Assembly: GCF_032854445.1 (NCBI RefSeq)
Contig: NC_088303.1
Span: forward strand, 11,167,501 to 11,231,500
Direction: 5' to 3'
DNA length: 64,000 nt
From: Liolophura sinensis
Lineage: Eukaryota > Mollusca > Polyplacophora > Chitonida > Chitonidae
Positions 47,590 through 60,066 of the stretch are shown here, one piece after another (position 1 is the first letter of the stretch; each line of letters opens with the position of its first letter). The translations under genes and the position numbers were made by a program. The notes beneath the pieces were generated by a model. The model saw only the letters and a list, made by a program, of their open reading frames with translations, ran no database searches and was not told the DNA's origin.

Positions 47590-47735
47590 TACCTATAATG
47601 TAATAATGAATCCATTATGTGTAGTAAGTGCTACCCATATAATGTCATACCCTTGACAAAGACTATCTAATGTAATAATGAATCCATTATGTGTAGTAAG
47701 TGCTACCCGTATAATGTCATACCCTTGACAAAAAT
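47590..47735 (+). repeat. Tandem duplication of about 73 bp
   Basis: 'taatgtaataatgaatcc' through 'catacccttgacaaa' occurs twice here and once at 25605-25675. It arose after the segmental duplication. Confidence 0.8.
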
Positions 47736-48961
47736 AACATTTGGCATAAATTCCTGTACATTGGAATGTAAAGTAGAAACCACAAAGTACAGAAGTAGCT
47801 GAACGACTTCAGTTGAGTTTGGGATAGTTTATTTATCGTCTATTATCCAACAAACCAATGTCCAGTTAGCGAGTGGATAACGATTCAAATCCATGTAAGG
47901 TGTTGAAATGCATAATTCTTTTTCATTTATTTATTTATTTACTTATATTTATTTAGGTAAATTGGTTGATTTTATGATCAATACATCGGTATTTAAGTAC
48001 ATGTCTGGAGCTTTACAAGCCGCATGCTTACGTGTGTGTAAATATACTGCGTCTTCTTGTTGTAGCGTGAGTCCATGTCGTCAATGGGCTGTCCCTATTC
48101 AAGCACCATACCGAAGACAGCATAACATTAAACCCTACCTCGTCACATTATACTAACACTGGTCCAACTAGTCCTGTTTGCATGCTCTGAAGCTGACGCT
48201 CTTTAATGAACAACAACGTAAGACAGATGTCATCCGCCTTTATATAACGGACCGTCAGACAGAGGGATGTGGTCCGCGATTAGACAAGGGACCGTAAGAC
48301 AGAACATATGTGTAAATTACCTAAAATACACGCACATTCCCTAAGATTTAAAACATTTATGTTTTCTAATAATTAGATTTAGGTCTAAAATATTTATCGT
48401 TGACAGAGACTTTTCGTGCGAATTAATGGCACCCACGGGGTAGGAATTTGCCGTTAAGTGAAAATGAAAGCACAGAATCCTGTGACCATATTTAGGCTAT
48501 ATAATGCCTTTATAACCTGGAATAACAAAAGTTAGAGACTGCTCCACTGAATTGAGGTAACAACATTTATCACTAAGGTATAGACTTCAGGGTTTGGGGT
48601 TATTAAAGCTAGCGAAACTTCTTCAGGTCTTCCAAAAACAGACACATCCTTTCATTGGATAATTTAACTTATTTAACTATTTTATCACCAGGTAAATCAG
48701 TTCTCAAACATATTCAGTTCTGAGGGAAGTCTTCCGTACAGCTGTTTGAGTTTCGCATGTGTTACGTTGCCCTAAAAGAAAACAGTCGTCTCACTTGGAA
48801 TACACAGCGACTGAGTATATACTGTAGGTAAGAAGCTGCCAGGTAAATGACTTGATTGGTCTCTTATGGCCGCTCATGTACATAATTCAACACCAATATG
48901 TTAATTTTTATGCGTCTCATTTCTCAGTGTTTCTTTCACACTATGTCTCTTTCCGAATCAG

Positions 48962-49534
48962 GTTTCCCGTTTGAAGGTCCCTTTGGTAAAGGAGGGCGCC
49001 AGGATCCTGCAAGAGCTGACCAGGATGGTGCACGTGACGGTGGTGCAGGACTCGGAAGTGCTGGAAGAGTCAGAGGTGCTGGCGGACTCGGAGCGCTTGG
49101 AAAACTCGGAGGAGCTGGAGGGCCCGGAGGCGTTGGAGGTGCTGGAGGTGATGGAATGGGAGTAGGTGCTGGCAGAGTCGGAGGTGCCAGATCAGGTAGA
49201 CCGTCTGGCCGACTTCCCTGGAAATTGCCAGCAATCTATTCCATCAACTACCACGTACTAAGAAAGAAAGGCAGCACCAAAAAAAGCTCATGTGGATCTG
49301 ACCCAGATCGGAGAAGTCGTCAACTCGGCCAAGGCAGAAGGTGATTGTGTCACGGCCTCCAACTCCGCCGTCTTCTACCTTGACCACTTTGAAGAACTCA
49401 GTGTTGTCGGTCGTGAAGGAACCATCACCGGTTGTGAGAATAACGGTTTCTGTAGCTTTAGCGTGTCTCTGGTTAAACCGGGTAGATTCACGGATCTGAA
49501 AATCCCCAGAACTGTACCAATGGACAAATGGTAA
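48962..49534 (+). pseudogene. C1q-domain gene copy G, exon 2 with internal deletion
   Basis: After the usual acceptor (aatcag, ending 48961) the Gly-rich segment is open (GFPFEGPFGKGGRQ to GRPSGRLPWKLP). About 190 nt are then missing: the frame jumps from 'aaattgcc' straight to 'agcaatctattcc', removing the first third of the C1q domain, with a TGCC match at both ends. A 1-nt insertion near 49280 (a run of A) shifts the rest, which otherwise keeps VDLTQ-GEVVNSAKAEGDC to IPRTVPMDKW. No exon 1 is adjacent. Non-functional. Confidence 0.85.
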
Positions 49535-49689
49535 ATGATCTTTGTCGTATAACTTATTGCTTACTCCCGTACTTTCAAAGAATGGTAGATAATGTCTTTG
49601 CATCAGAAGTGTTGTTTGTGATTTGTATTTCCCGTCAAGTGCAAGCAAATTGTGAAAATAGTTACACACAAAATTTAAAAAAAAAGATC

Positions 49690-50340
49690 TACATCGCGCA
49701 ATGCTATAACTTATAGCTACACTTACTTCTCATCAACTTTCAACAAACTTTTTTCGGTTAAAATGTACTCTAGAACCGTCATATAACAGTTTCTGATGTC
49801 ATGTTGACTATATTAAAGTGAAATTAAAATATTCTTTTCAAGACTTAATTCGTTCTCCGTGTTTTGTTTATTGCAGGCAGATGATGATTTATTGATTATT
49901 CTGTTAGGTGCGTTACGTTTGTGATTTCACGGTAAAAGCTACAGGTATGATTGATTTATTCAATGCTTTTCAAACAGACTTATATGATGTATAACATGTC
50001 TGAAAAAGTTAAACAAACATCTACCACGCCCAACGCTATGATTCATAGCTACACTTATTTCTCATCAACTTCAACAAACTTTTGTGTGTTAAAATGTTCT
50101 CTAGAGCCGTCATGTAACAGTTTTCGATGTCATGTTGACTGTATTAATTTGAAATTAAAATATCCTTTTCAAGACTTAATTCGTTCTCCGTGTTTTGTTT
50201 ACTGCATGCAGGTGATGATTTACTTATTATTCTGTTAGGTGCGTTACGTGTGTCATTTCACGGTAAAAGCTACAGGTATGATTGATTTATTTAATGTTTT
50301 TGAAACAGACTTATATGATGTATAACATGTCTGAAACTTG
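49690..50340 (+). repeat. 332-bp tandem duplication downstream of copy G
   Basis: 'tagctacactta' at 49714 and 50046 mark two units that run through 'cgttctccgtgttttgttta' and 'tgatgtataacatgtctgaa'. Single copies follow D, E and H. Confidence 0.75.
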
Positions 50341-50784
50341 AAACCACATCGTTAAAGGAAACAATACTTTGTTTTAATTATTTTTCCTGGTTTTTGTTAT
50401 TGTATACTAAAGACTCGTCTACCTATCCCACGACCACGCTCAATTTTATGCATGAAGTGAAACGAAATTCCTGGTGTAAACCCTTTGGCAAGTTACGGAC
50501 GAACATTCCCACATGTGACATACAGATATGCACAACGTATTAGTGGTAAACAACTGGTCTTCAACGAACGTTTGACAGCGCAAACGGCAATATAAGCAAG
50601 GTCCAACGTTTATTTTCAACAAAGAATTAGAAAAATTAAACAATAATTTAAAACGGTTTGCTCTTGGAGTTTCTTTAAAGATGACAACAAATAAAGCGGC
50701 ATTTTTTGGTGTGAATAATTAGAGTGAATCATGAAGATCTCCTAAAACGTCGTAAAGTTGCATCCGATATTCACATTCCAGTCT

Positions 50785-51010
50785 ATACTCGGTAATGGTA
50801 AAATATACCAATCCTTACCAACTGATTGTAAAATATACCAGTCCTCACCCACTGATGGTAAAATATACCAGTCCTCATCCGCTAATGGTAAAGTATACCA
50901 ATCCTCATCCGCTAATGGTAAAGTATACCAGTCTAAAAAGGGCATGATAACATACAGCAGTTCTCTAATGGTAAAATGTACCAGTCCTCAGTCGGTAATG
51001 GTAAAAACTA
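50785..51010 (+). repeat. 30-bp minisatellite (copy 3 of 4)
   Basis: 'aatggtaaaatataccagtc' type units run every 30 nt, five clear units and then degraded ones. It lies downstream of copy G in the same relation as after copy E. Confidence 0.87.
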
Positions 51011-51459
51011 AATCAGTTGTCAAGAATTATTAAGGACATTTGTATATATACAAGTTGTCAGCAGTAAATTTCTCTGCAGAATATCACTCGTTGGCAACCT
51101 AACATCTAGTCAATAACACGGTATTAACATAACACAGTATTGTATACAATTCCTCTTAAAATATTGAGTAAAGTGATCACACAAGTAACGTCCAGTTATA
51201 CACTTTCTGTTCAACATACAAGAGTCCAAATATGCATTGCAATGAATTCCTATTCATTGCATCCAAGATATATAATTGCACTTCTAATTATACATCTGGG
51301 CGATACAGTTGTGACTGTGCATCGGCAGACTTCAGCTTCAATGCCTGGAAACAACTCAAATTGGTAACCTTAATATTGTAAAATAATGATGATTGGTCCG
51401 AAGCATTTAGCGCCGAGAAACATAAATATAAGAGCTAATTAGAAAATTGTTCTTTCGGT

Positions 51460-51765
51460 GCTTGAAATCTTTCCCAAAAAATCTCTCTTAACTCTTACTC
51501 TCTTAACTAAGGTGTTGCAAAAGTACAGTCAGAAAAAACTACTTCTGTACAACAGCAGAAACTTTCTTAAAAACTGCAAACGTCTCATTGAAGAACTAGA
51601 CAGTCAAATACATATACCGTATCGTCTTATGTCTACTTGGGATTTCTACACTCTATGTACTACAATTCCTTACACAGATTTAAATGACAGAATTCTATCA
51701 GTAATTGTATCGCCGTTTAATAAAATCGGTAACCGGTACATCACTTCGAAGGCAGCAAAGCCCTC
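51460..51765 (+). pseudogene. Decayed Penelope-like RT fragment (R6)
   Basis: One frame of 124 residues (51458-51832) reads LLTKVLQKYSQKKLLLYNSR, then IEELDSQIHIPYRLMSTWDF, CTTIPYTDLNDRILSVIVSP and FNKIGNRYITSKAAKPSS. This is the best-kept central part of the RT. It lies at the inner end of the left arm of the G/H inverted duplication. Confidence 0.7.
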
Positions 51766-52128
51766 TTCAGTTCCAATTCATCAAGGCTCACCAGCCACGT
51801 GGGATATTGTTCTTCAGCGGAATAACGTATAGCAATCATCTGTCAACAAATGGACATCTGTGAACAAAATGTCAACGATTTATTGAATACTGACCTTGAT
51901 GTGTTAGAACTCAAGAGGGCCGTGTTGTCTTCGAAGTGATATAGCGGTGACCGATTTTCTTAAACGCCGATACAATTAATGATAGAATTCTGTCATTTAA
52001 ATCTGTGTAAGGAATTGTAGTATGAAGAGTGGATAAATCCCGAGTAGACATATGAAGACACAGTATATGTATTTGACTGTTTAGTTCTTCAATGAGACGT
52101 TTGCAGTTTTTAAGAAAGTTTTTGCTGT

Positions 52129-53135
52129 TGTTATGCGCACGACTGCCGTCAGTTTCTAAATTTAGCTTGCCACTGTTTACATACGCTGAGTTCGGCGCAT
52201 GCTCTCTGCCTCTGCCTTAGATTTTTTTTTTTTTTTTTGATTGGTGTTTTACGCCGTACTCAAGAATATTTCACTTATACGACGGCGACCAGCATTATGG
52301 TGGGAGGAAACCGGGCAGAGCCCGGGGGAAACCCACGACCATCCTCAGGTTGCTGGCAGACCTTCCCACTTACGGCCGGAGAGGAAGCCAGCTGGACTTG
52401 AACTCACAGCGACCGCATTGGTGAGAGGCTCCTGGGTCATTACGCTGTGCTAGCGCGCTAACCGACTGAGCCACGGAGGCCCCGCCCTGTTCCAGAATGC
52501 GCTCAGTTCGGTGCCTGTTTGTTTACATCAAGTATTCAGGAATTTTCTTATTCTAGACAATTCCACCAGGCTATATAAGACCTATGAAAGCAGGTCAAAA
52601 GGGGAGGAGAAAGGAGAATTATTGAGAGTTTGGATACTTTTGCTGTGTATTACTTTAGTAGGCCTTTTGTGCTGAATTTTGGTGTCTTTATAGCCTTTGG
52701 CTTTGTTATATCCTATCTCCACCGAGCACTTGTTCAGTCTGAACTTGTATGTTTAATTTGTGCTCTTGTATACACAGTGCTTATTAGTACACGGACCCTG
52801 TCCGTTGAATTTTGTGTATATTTCGTCATACACTCAGTTATACTGTGGATTTTCCCTCTTGTGAATTTGCCTCTGAGCATTTATGCCTGTGTGGTATATC
52901 TTGTGGAATATATGCGTCTTGATACCGTAAGTACTTTAGTATTTATATAGATACTGCTATCCTTTCTTGTTAAACTTAAGTACTTTAGTATTTGTATAAG
53001 TCTTATTATCTGTTCTTGTTAAAGCTAACAAATTGTTGTAAAATAAATTGTTTTGGTTACTTTTTTGTGCGGCTAAACTGTCGTGTATTTCGATCAAGCC
53101 ATCTCTTTATAATACAGACAGTTTGGGTCGTAACA
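52129..53135 (+). mobile_element. Solo LTR of the Gmr1-like family with nested SINE
   Basis: The LTR begins TGTTATGCGC, ends GGTCGTAACA, and is flanked by the 4-bp duplication CTGT (52125-52128 and 53136-53139). It is in the opposite orientation to the element at 17.4-23.0 kb. It contains a TATA box (ctatataagac near 52572), AATAAA at 53042-53047 and the hydrophobic frame (52630-52950). About 270 nt of SINE is inserted in its U3 part. A solo LTR is the normal product of LTR-LTR recombination. Confidence 0.9.
52221..52490 (-). mobile_element. Full-length SINE nested in solo LTR
   Basis: On the plus strand a run of about 18 T is followed by 'gattggtgttttacgccg', the core, and the tRNA-like head ending 'gactgagccacggaggcccc'. 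The long pure tail and the intact boxes suggest a recent insertion, after the LTR arrived. Confidence 0.92.
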
Positions 53136-54199
53136 CTGTTGTACAGAACTAGTTTTTTTCTGACTGTACTTTTGCAATACCTTCGTTAAGAGAGTAACTA
53201 CAAGTTGGGTGGTACAGCTTCCAGATTCCGCCGTAAATCGAGCTTGGTCTTGGGATTTACTTTTGTAGAATTGTGGCATATGTGCGGATGTATCCCTCTG
53301 GTTGAAAAAGGGCTGATGTTTTCTCCAGAGTATGGTTTGTTATACAATACGTTGATGTTGTGGCGATTGTTGTATTGATATTAAGCTCCTCTACAAGAAC
53401 CTGATGGGAATAGTTCTTACAGTAAATATAACAATAAGAGGAGATTTGTGCACAAGGAGAATAATCTGAAAGTCATCAGTATAAAGGTTATCAAGTACGT
53501 TTCGCGGGGTAAAGCCCTTCAGAACTTGTTTGACTGTCCTGTGAGCATTAGTATTCGTATGAAGGATTGGATACACAACCTTTTTCTTTACAACCTTGAA
53601 CCAAATGTCAGTGTCTGAAGGTTCTACCTTCTCCCCTTTAAACCAATTTTTTTGTTAAGACAATTTTCTAATTAGCTCTTATATTTATGTTTCTCGGCTC
53701 TGAATATTTCCTACCTATCATCATTATTTTGTTACCAGGGATTGAAACTAAAGTCTGACGATGCACAGTCACAACTGTATCGCCCAGATGTATTCTTAGA
53801 CGCGCAATTATATCTCTTGGATGCAATGTGTTCGGTGTATTAGTAAGAATTATGTTTATATGGACTCTCGTATGTTGAAACAGAAAGTGTAGAACTGGAC
53901 GTTACTTTTGTGATCACTTTACTCAATATTTTAAGAGGAAGTTCATAGAATACTGTGCGTGGAGCGTGTATGCAATATGGTTGTTTTAGGCAAACCTACA
54001 GGATAGTTCACAGTTATGTTGCTGTGAATCGACTTTCTTAACTTCCTCCCAACTTTCCTGAACAGCTGTGTTGTGTTAATATCGTGTTATTGACTAGATG
54101 TTAGGTTGCCAACGGGTCACATCCTGCAGAGAAATATACTGCTGACAACTTGTATATATACAAATGTCCATTATAATTCTTGACAACTGATTTAGTTTT

Positions 54200-54545
54200 C
54201 ACCATTACCCACTGAGGACTGGTACATTTTACCATTAGAGGGTGAGAGCTTGTATATGTTACCATTAACTGGCGGAAACTGCTGTATATTACCATCAACG
54301 GATAAAAACTGGTATATTTTACCATTGGCCTATGTAGACTGGTATTATTTACCATTAGCCGATGAGACCTGGAATATTTTACCATTAGCGGATGAGGACT
54401 GGAATATTTTACCATCAGCGGATGAGGACTGGAATATTTTACCATCATCGGATGAAGATTGGTATATTTTACCATTAGTGGGTGAGGACTGGTATATTTT
54501 ACAATCAGTGGGATTGGTATATTTTACCATTACCGGGTGTAGACT
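54200..54545 (-). repeat. 30-bp minisatellite (copy 4 of 4)
   Basis: 'ggaatattttaccatcagcg' plus 'gatgaggact' units recur every 30 nt, about eleven units. It lies downstream of copy H in the mirror position of the array after copy G. Confidence 0.9.
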
Positions 54546-55433
54546 GGAATACGAATATCGGATGCAACTTTAGAACGTTTTAGGAGATCTTCATGATTCA
54601 CTCTAATTATTCACACCAAAAAAAGCCGCTTTATTTGTTTTCATTCATAAAGAAACACCACCAGGAAACCTTTTTAAATTATTGTTTACTCTTTTTTATT
54701 CCTTTGGCGTTGGATGTTCCTTGTATTGCCGTTTTGCGCAGTCAAAAGTTCATTGAAGACCAGTTCTTTAGCACCAATACGTTGTGCATATCTGTATGTC
54801 ACATGTGGGAATGCTCGTCAGTAAATTGCCAAAGGGTTTACACCAGTTTCACTTCATGCATAAAATTGAGCGCAGTCGTAGAATAGGTAGACGAGTCTTT
54901 AGTAAACAATAACAAAAACCAGGAAAAATAATTAAAACAAAGTATTGTTTCCTTTAACGATGTGGTTTCTAGTTTCAGACATGCTATACATCATATAAGT
55001 CTGTTTCAAAAACATTAAATAAATCAATCATACCTGTAGCTTTTACCGTGAAATGACACACGTAACGCACCTAACAGAATAATAAGTAAATCATCACCTG
55101 CATGCAGTAAACAAAACACGGAGAACGAATTAAGTCTTGAAAAGGATATTTTAATTTCAAATTAATACAGTCAACATGACATCGAAAACTGTTACATGAC
55201 GGCTCTAGAGAACATTTTAACACACAAAAGTTTGTTGAAGTTGATGAGAAATAAGTGTAGCTATGAATCATAGCGTTGGGCGTGGTAGATGTTTGTTTAA
55301 CTTTTGTGTGTAACAACTTTACAATTTTCTTGCACTTGACGGGAAATACAAATTACAAACAACACTTTCGATGCATAGACATTATCTCTTTGAAACTGCG
55401 GGAGTGATCAACAAGTTATACGACAAAGATCAT

Positions 55434-57401
55434 TTACCATTTGTCCATTGGTACAGCTCTGGGGATTTTCAGATCCGTGAATCTACCCGGTTTAACCAGA
55501 GACACGCTAAAGCTACAGAAACCGTTATTCTCACAGCCAATGATGGTTCCTTCACGACCGTTAACACTGAGCTGGTCAAACTGGTCAAGGTAGAGGACGG
55601 CGGAGTTGGAGGCCGTGACACAATCACCTTCTGCCTTGGCCGAGTTGACGACTTCTCCGTTCTGGGTCAGATCCACATGGGCCTCCTTGGTGCTGCCTTT
55701 CTTGCTTTGTACGTGGTAGTTGATGGAATAGATTCCTGGCACAGGAGCAGTGAAGACACCATATTCTGTGTTGTACCCGCCATTGATGTTTGTGATGATG
55801 TTGTCAAAGCCAACAGGTGCGGGTTTATAGAAGTACTGGTCAGTGGTTCTGACCACAGATGTGGCCACGGCGTCCTGAGGGTTGATGTATACTTCCGGCT
55901 GAGGCAGTTTCCGGGGAAGTCGGTCAGAAGGTCTACCTTGTCCGGCACCTCCAACTGCGCCAGCACCTACTCCCATTCCATTACCTCCAGCACCTCCAAT
56001 GCCTCCGGACCCACCAGCACTTCCAATGCCTCCGGGCACTCCAGCTCCTCCGAATCTTCCAAGGCCTCCGAGTCCGCCAGCACCTCTGACTCTTCCAGCA
56101 CTTCCGAGTCCTGCACCACCGTCACGTGCACCATCCTGGTCAACTCTTGCAGGACCCTGGCGCCCTCCTCTACCAAAGGGACCTTCAAATGGGAAACCTG
56201 ATTCGGAAGCAGACATAGTGAGAAACAAACACTGGGAAATGAGACGCATAAAAATTAACATATTGATGCTGAATTATGTACATGAGCGGCCATAAGAGAC
56301 CAATCAAGTCATTTACCTGGCAGCTTCTTACCTGAAGTATGTACTCAGTCGACGTGCATTCCTAACGAGAGGACTGTTCCCTCTGGGGCAAGGTAACACA
56401 TGCAGAACTCAAATAGCTGTACGTAAGATTTCCCTCAGAACTGAATAGAATATCTTTTAGAACTGATTTGCTTGGTGATAAAATAGTTAAATAAGTTAAA
56501 ATATCCTAATAAAACAATGGGTCTGTTTTTGGAAGACCTGAAGAAGGTTCGCTTGCCTAACTTTAATTACCTCAAATCCTGAAGTCTATACCTTGGTGAT
56601 AAATGTTATCATCTCACTAAAGTGGAGCAGTTATAACAAACTGCGGCTATTTCAGGTCATAAAGTATTATATAGCCTAAACATGGTCTTGGGTTTCTGTT
56701 GTATATTTCTATTATTTCATTTTCATTTAGCAGCAAATTCTTACCCCTTGGGTGCGATTAATGCCCACGTAAAGTATCTGTCAAACGGTAAATATTTTAG
56801 ACTTAAATCTAATTATTACATAACATAAATGTTTTAAACTGAGGGAACGTGCATGTAACTTAGGTAATTTACATAAATGGTCTATCTTACGGCCTGTTAT
56901 CTAAAGGCGGACCACATCCATAAGTCTGACCGCTTCGTTGATTAAAGAGCTTCAGTTTGAGAGCATGCAAACAGGACTGGTTGGAGCAGTGTTTAGTATA
57001 TGTGACTTGGTAGGGTTTGATGTTATGCTGTCTTCCACATAGTGCTTCAGTGGGGGCAGCACATTGACACCGTGGACTCACACTACCACCAGAAGACGCC
57101 GTATATGTACACACACGTAATGACTCTTCATCGTCAAATGACAATAACAATAAAGTATTGCTAGGTACGACGTAAAACCCAAGCATACATATACATACCG
57201 TTCTTTTAACCAGCTATTCAGTTATTATCTTTGTAATGAAATAATTATCATTGTATAACATTCTCCACGCCATGATATGCCAGACAGTTGAACCTTACCT
57301 GAGCCGCGTGGACCATGCTTGTAGTAATATGGAGACCAGCCACCGAATGCAGGAATGGCGAACATACAGACGGCCACCGTGACAAGAGTCAGAGACGTCA
57401 T
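55434..57401 (-). CDS. Secreted Gly-rich C1q-domain protein, copy H (2 exons)
   Basis: Coding exons are 57401-57299 and 56197-55434 on the minus strand, with phase-1 splice sites CAG|GTAAGG and aatcag|GTTTCC, giving 288 residues. The signal peptide is residues 1-20 (VTVAVCMFAIPAFG), followed by GWSPYYYKHGPRGSG. A Gly-rich segment at about residues 35-135 includes a run of Gly-X-Y triplets. The C1q domain is at about 143-280, with FTAPVPGIYSINYHV and three Cys, and the C terminus is IPRAVPMDKW. The copy is intact. It combines the long exon 1 form seen in B and F with the C terminus seen in D and E. It faces copy I head to head. Confidence 0.87.
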
Positions 57402-57545
57402 CTTTGTAGGTTGATCTGAGGACTCACAAGTAATTATTCTCCAAAAAGTCTTCTGTAAAACTGTCCCAGAAGCGTTGTGTTGTCTCCGGTACACCTGATC
57501 ACTTATATACACGCTGAGTAGGGTGGGGACCACATAAGTTACCTT
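57402..57545 (-). promoter_or_regulatory. Core promoter and 5' UTR of copy H
   Basis: Shared block in reverse orientation with TATATAAG at 57509-57502, 108 nt before the ATG. Confidence 0.7.
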
Positions 57546-58466
57546 GAGGAATGTTTTATTTGCAATATACGCTTTGATGTTATTGAAAAGAGATAAGAAA
57601 AGAAGCAAGGTTTACTGTTATCTAATATGCAGTTTTAAATCAATGATTACGTTATGGGATCGTGCTTATTTTTAACTTGAGGCTTAAATGATACTATACT
57701 GATTATACCTAAAAACAGGAGATTACACGTCTTCTGGTTTCATCATTATACCGATTGTTTGCTTTTTGATGATCTTTATAAATAATAATTTCGGGACGTA
57801 TGAGATGATTTCTTTGTTTAACCTTCGTACTTCCATATGAGAATTAATAATACTTTCTTATTTGATGAATGTTTGTCCCTGTCAGTGTAATTAACATGTA
57901 TGCTGCTCTTAGCGCATATTACGACAATATCAGATGAATTAGTGTTGAGTTTTCAAAAAGGTTGACTATATCTACACTGATACTGAGCCTAGTCATCGAC
58001 TCTGTGATGTTTCATGATGTAATCTGTGTTATAACTGTGGGTTGTAAGCCAAAAGAAATAAAACGACTGAGGAAGCATACTGTGTGATACGACAATGACG
58101 GGTAAGTGTTGACGAAAAGAAAACATCGACCTTACAAACTGTTTATAAAATCAGACAGCTCGAGATCTCAAAAGTTTTTTTAAGCAAAGGTAAAAAGAAA
58201 TATGCTGTGATTTTATAGATTGTGGTAAGAAATCGTTGTTGGAAAATACAACAAGGTTTCCCTGTAATAGATGTTGAGCAATGTGGAGATCAATGTCAGC
58301 ATCTGTAAAGTATAATGATGTATAATATCTGAATTAAGCAGCTCATCAACTGAACTGCTGTATTATATTGTATCAGTCAATGTTCAGTACAAAAACACTA
58401 GCTCCCTTTTGGATACTTTTCAATAATCAGAACTAAATTTTCAAATTAAATTAAATGAGACGAACG

Positions 58467-58800
58467 TTAACTTTATGAAATTAGGTAATACCATATATAA
58501 ACAGTGTACATTTATTCCGATGAGTACCAACTGTGCTCTCCTTTTGGTGGTCTCATAATTCATTCAGTAGTGTAGGAAAAACAACTTAAGGGAGAGAAGC
58601 GTAAAAAAGGATAAGGGAAACCTGATGTGGTGTTAATCTATAAAAGTGGGTGATACCATATATAAACAGTGTACATTTATTCCGATGAGTACCAGTTGTG
58701 CTCTCCTTTTGGTGGTCTCATAATTCATTCGGTAGTGTAGGAAAAACAACTTAAGGGAGAGAAGCGTAAAAAAGGATAAGGGAAACCTGATGTGGTGTTA
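58467..58800 (+). repeat. 166-bp satellite, two units
   Basis: Unit starts at 58467 and 58633, with the terminal 'ttaactttatgtgcg' at 58798. These are the same unit and flanks as in the nine-unit array at 32741-34220, in the equivalent place between copies H and I. Confidence 0.9.
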
Positions 58801-59915
58801 ACTTTATGTGCGTTCCTCTCATTTAATTTAATTTTTGAAAATTTAGTCCTTAATTGTTAAAAAGTAGCAAGACGGGAGCTCGTTTTTTTCATACTAAACA
58901 TTGACTGACAGAATGTAATATAGCAGTTCAGGTGATGAGTCAGACATTATAGATCACTATACTTTACAGATGCTGACATTGATCTCCATTACATCTATTA
59001 CAAGAAAACCTTGTTTGTATTTTCCGACACCAATTTCTTACCACAATTTATATACGGAGGGAATTTTTCTTTCTACCTTTTGTTAACAAACCTTTGAGAT
59101 CATGAACTGTCTGATTTTATAAAGAGTGTGTAAGGTCATATATTACTTAAGGCTCGTAATTGTAAGGGGTTCAGTAATAACAATGAAGTCAATGCATTAC
59201 CAAGTAAATGTAAAAGGGTTTCACTATGGTCCCGGCATGTTGGTCGAAAGCTGGTGAAACCTTTTACATTTGCGTGGTGATGCCTTGAATTTGTTATTAT
59301 TAGTTAATAAGGTTATTTTAATTTCATCAGCACTTCTTTCAAAGGTCCGTCTTTGTCGTATCACACAGTAAACTTCCTCTGTCGGTTTATTTGTTTTGGC
59401 TCACCACCCACAATTATGACACAGATTACACCCTAAAACGGTTCATACTCGATGGCTTGGCCCTAACATCAGTGACAGAAGACTTGTTAGGTTCAGATGT
59501 AGTCAACCGTTTTGAAAACCCAACACCAAATCATCTGATTTCATGGTAATAGGCGCTAAGAGCAGCATGTATCCTAATTACACTGACAGGGACACACACT
59601 CAACAAATAAGAAATTATTATTAAATCTCATATGGAAATACGAAGGCTGCACAAAGAAATCATCTCATACGTCAAGAAATTCTTCTTTTTGAAGAGAATC
59701 AAAAAGCAAACACTCCATATAAGAATGAAAACAGAAGACGTGTAATCTCCTGTTTTCAGGTATAATCAATATAGTAGCATACGGCTAAAATGAAAAAATA
59801 AGATTGATACAATAATGTAACCATTATTTAAAAACTGCATATTATATAACACTAAACCTTGTTTCTTTTCTCATTTCTTTTCATTAATAACGAAGCCCAT
59901 ATTGCAAATAAAACA
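58801..59915 (+). other. Upstream flank of copy I
   Basis: This closely matches 34221-35370 upstream of copy E, and its outer part is an inverted match to 57.55-58.2 kb upstream of copy H. No gene is seen. Confidence 0.55.
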
Positions 59916-60066
59916 TTCCTCAAGGTAACTTATGTGGTTCTCACCTTACTCAGCGTGTATATAAGAGACCAGGTGTACCGGAGACAACACAGCGCTTGGG
60001 GAGCAGCTTTACACAAGACTTTTCGGAGACAGAACTACTTGGGAGACCTCAGATCAGCCTACAAAC
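59916..60066 (+). promoter_or_regulatory. Core promoter and 5' UTR of copy I
   Basis: Shared block with TATATAAG at 59958-59965, 109 nt before the ATG. Confidence 0.7.

Larger units (their letters stand above)
43722..48014 (+). repeat. Segmental duplication copy 2 (empty LTR site)
   Basis: This matches 15728-25898 in the same orientation without the gypsy element. At 45046-45049 a single TGAG stands at the insertion point. It lacks about 240 nt kept at 16680-16925. It begins within the intron of a C1q copy and has no exon. Confidence 0.8.
51900..53590 (-). pseudogene. Decayed Penelope-like RT fragment (R7), split by solo LTR
   Basis: This is the inverted partner of R6. The part 51900-52128 encodes, on the minus strand, the IPYTDLNDRI-like region. 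The RT resumes after the solo LTR at 53136 and runs to about 53580 (MPQFYKSKSQDQARFTAESG, then ILLVHKSPLIVIFTVRTIP further upstream in protein order). The LTR insertion cuts the RT at a site that is uninterrupted in R6 (near 51551). Confidence 0.7.
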
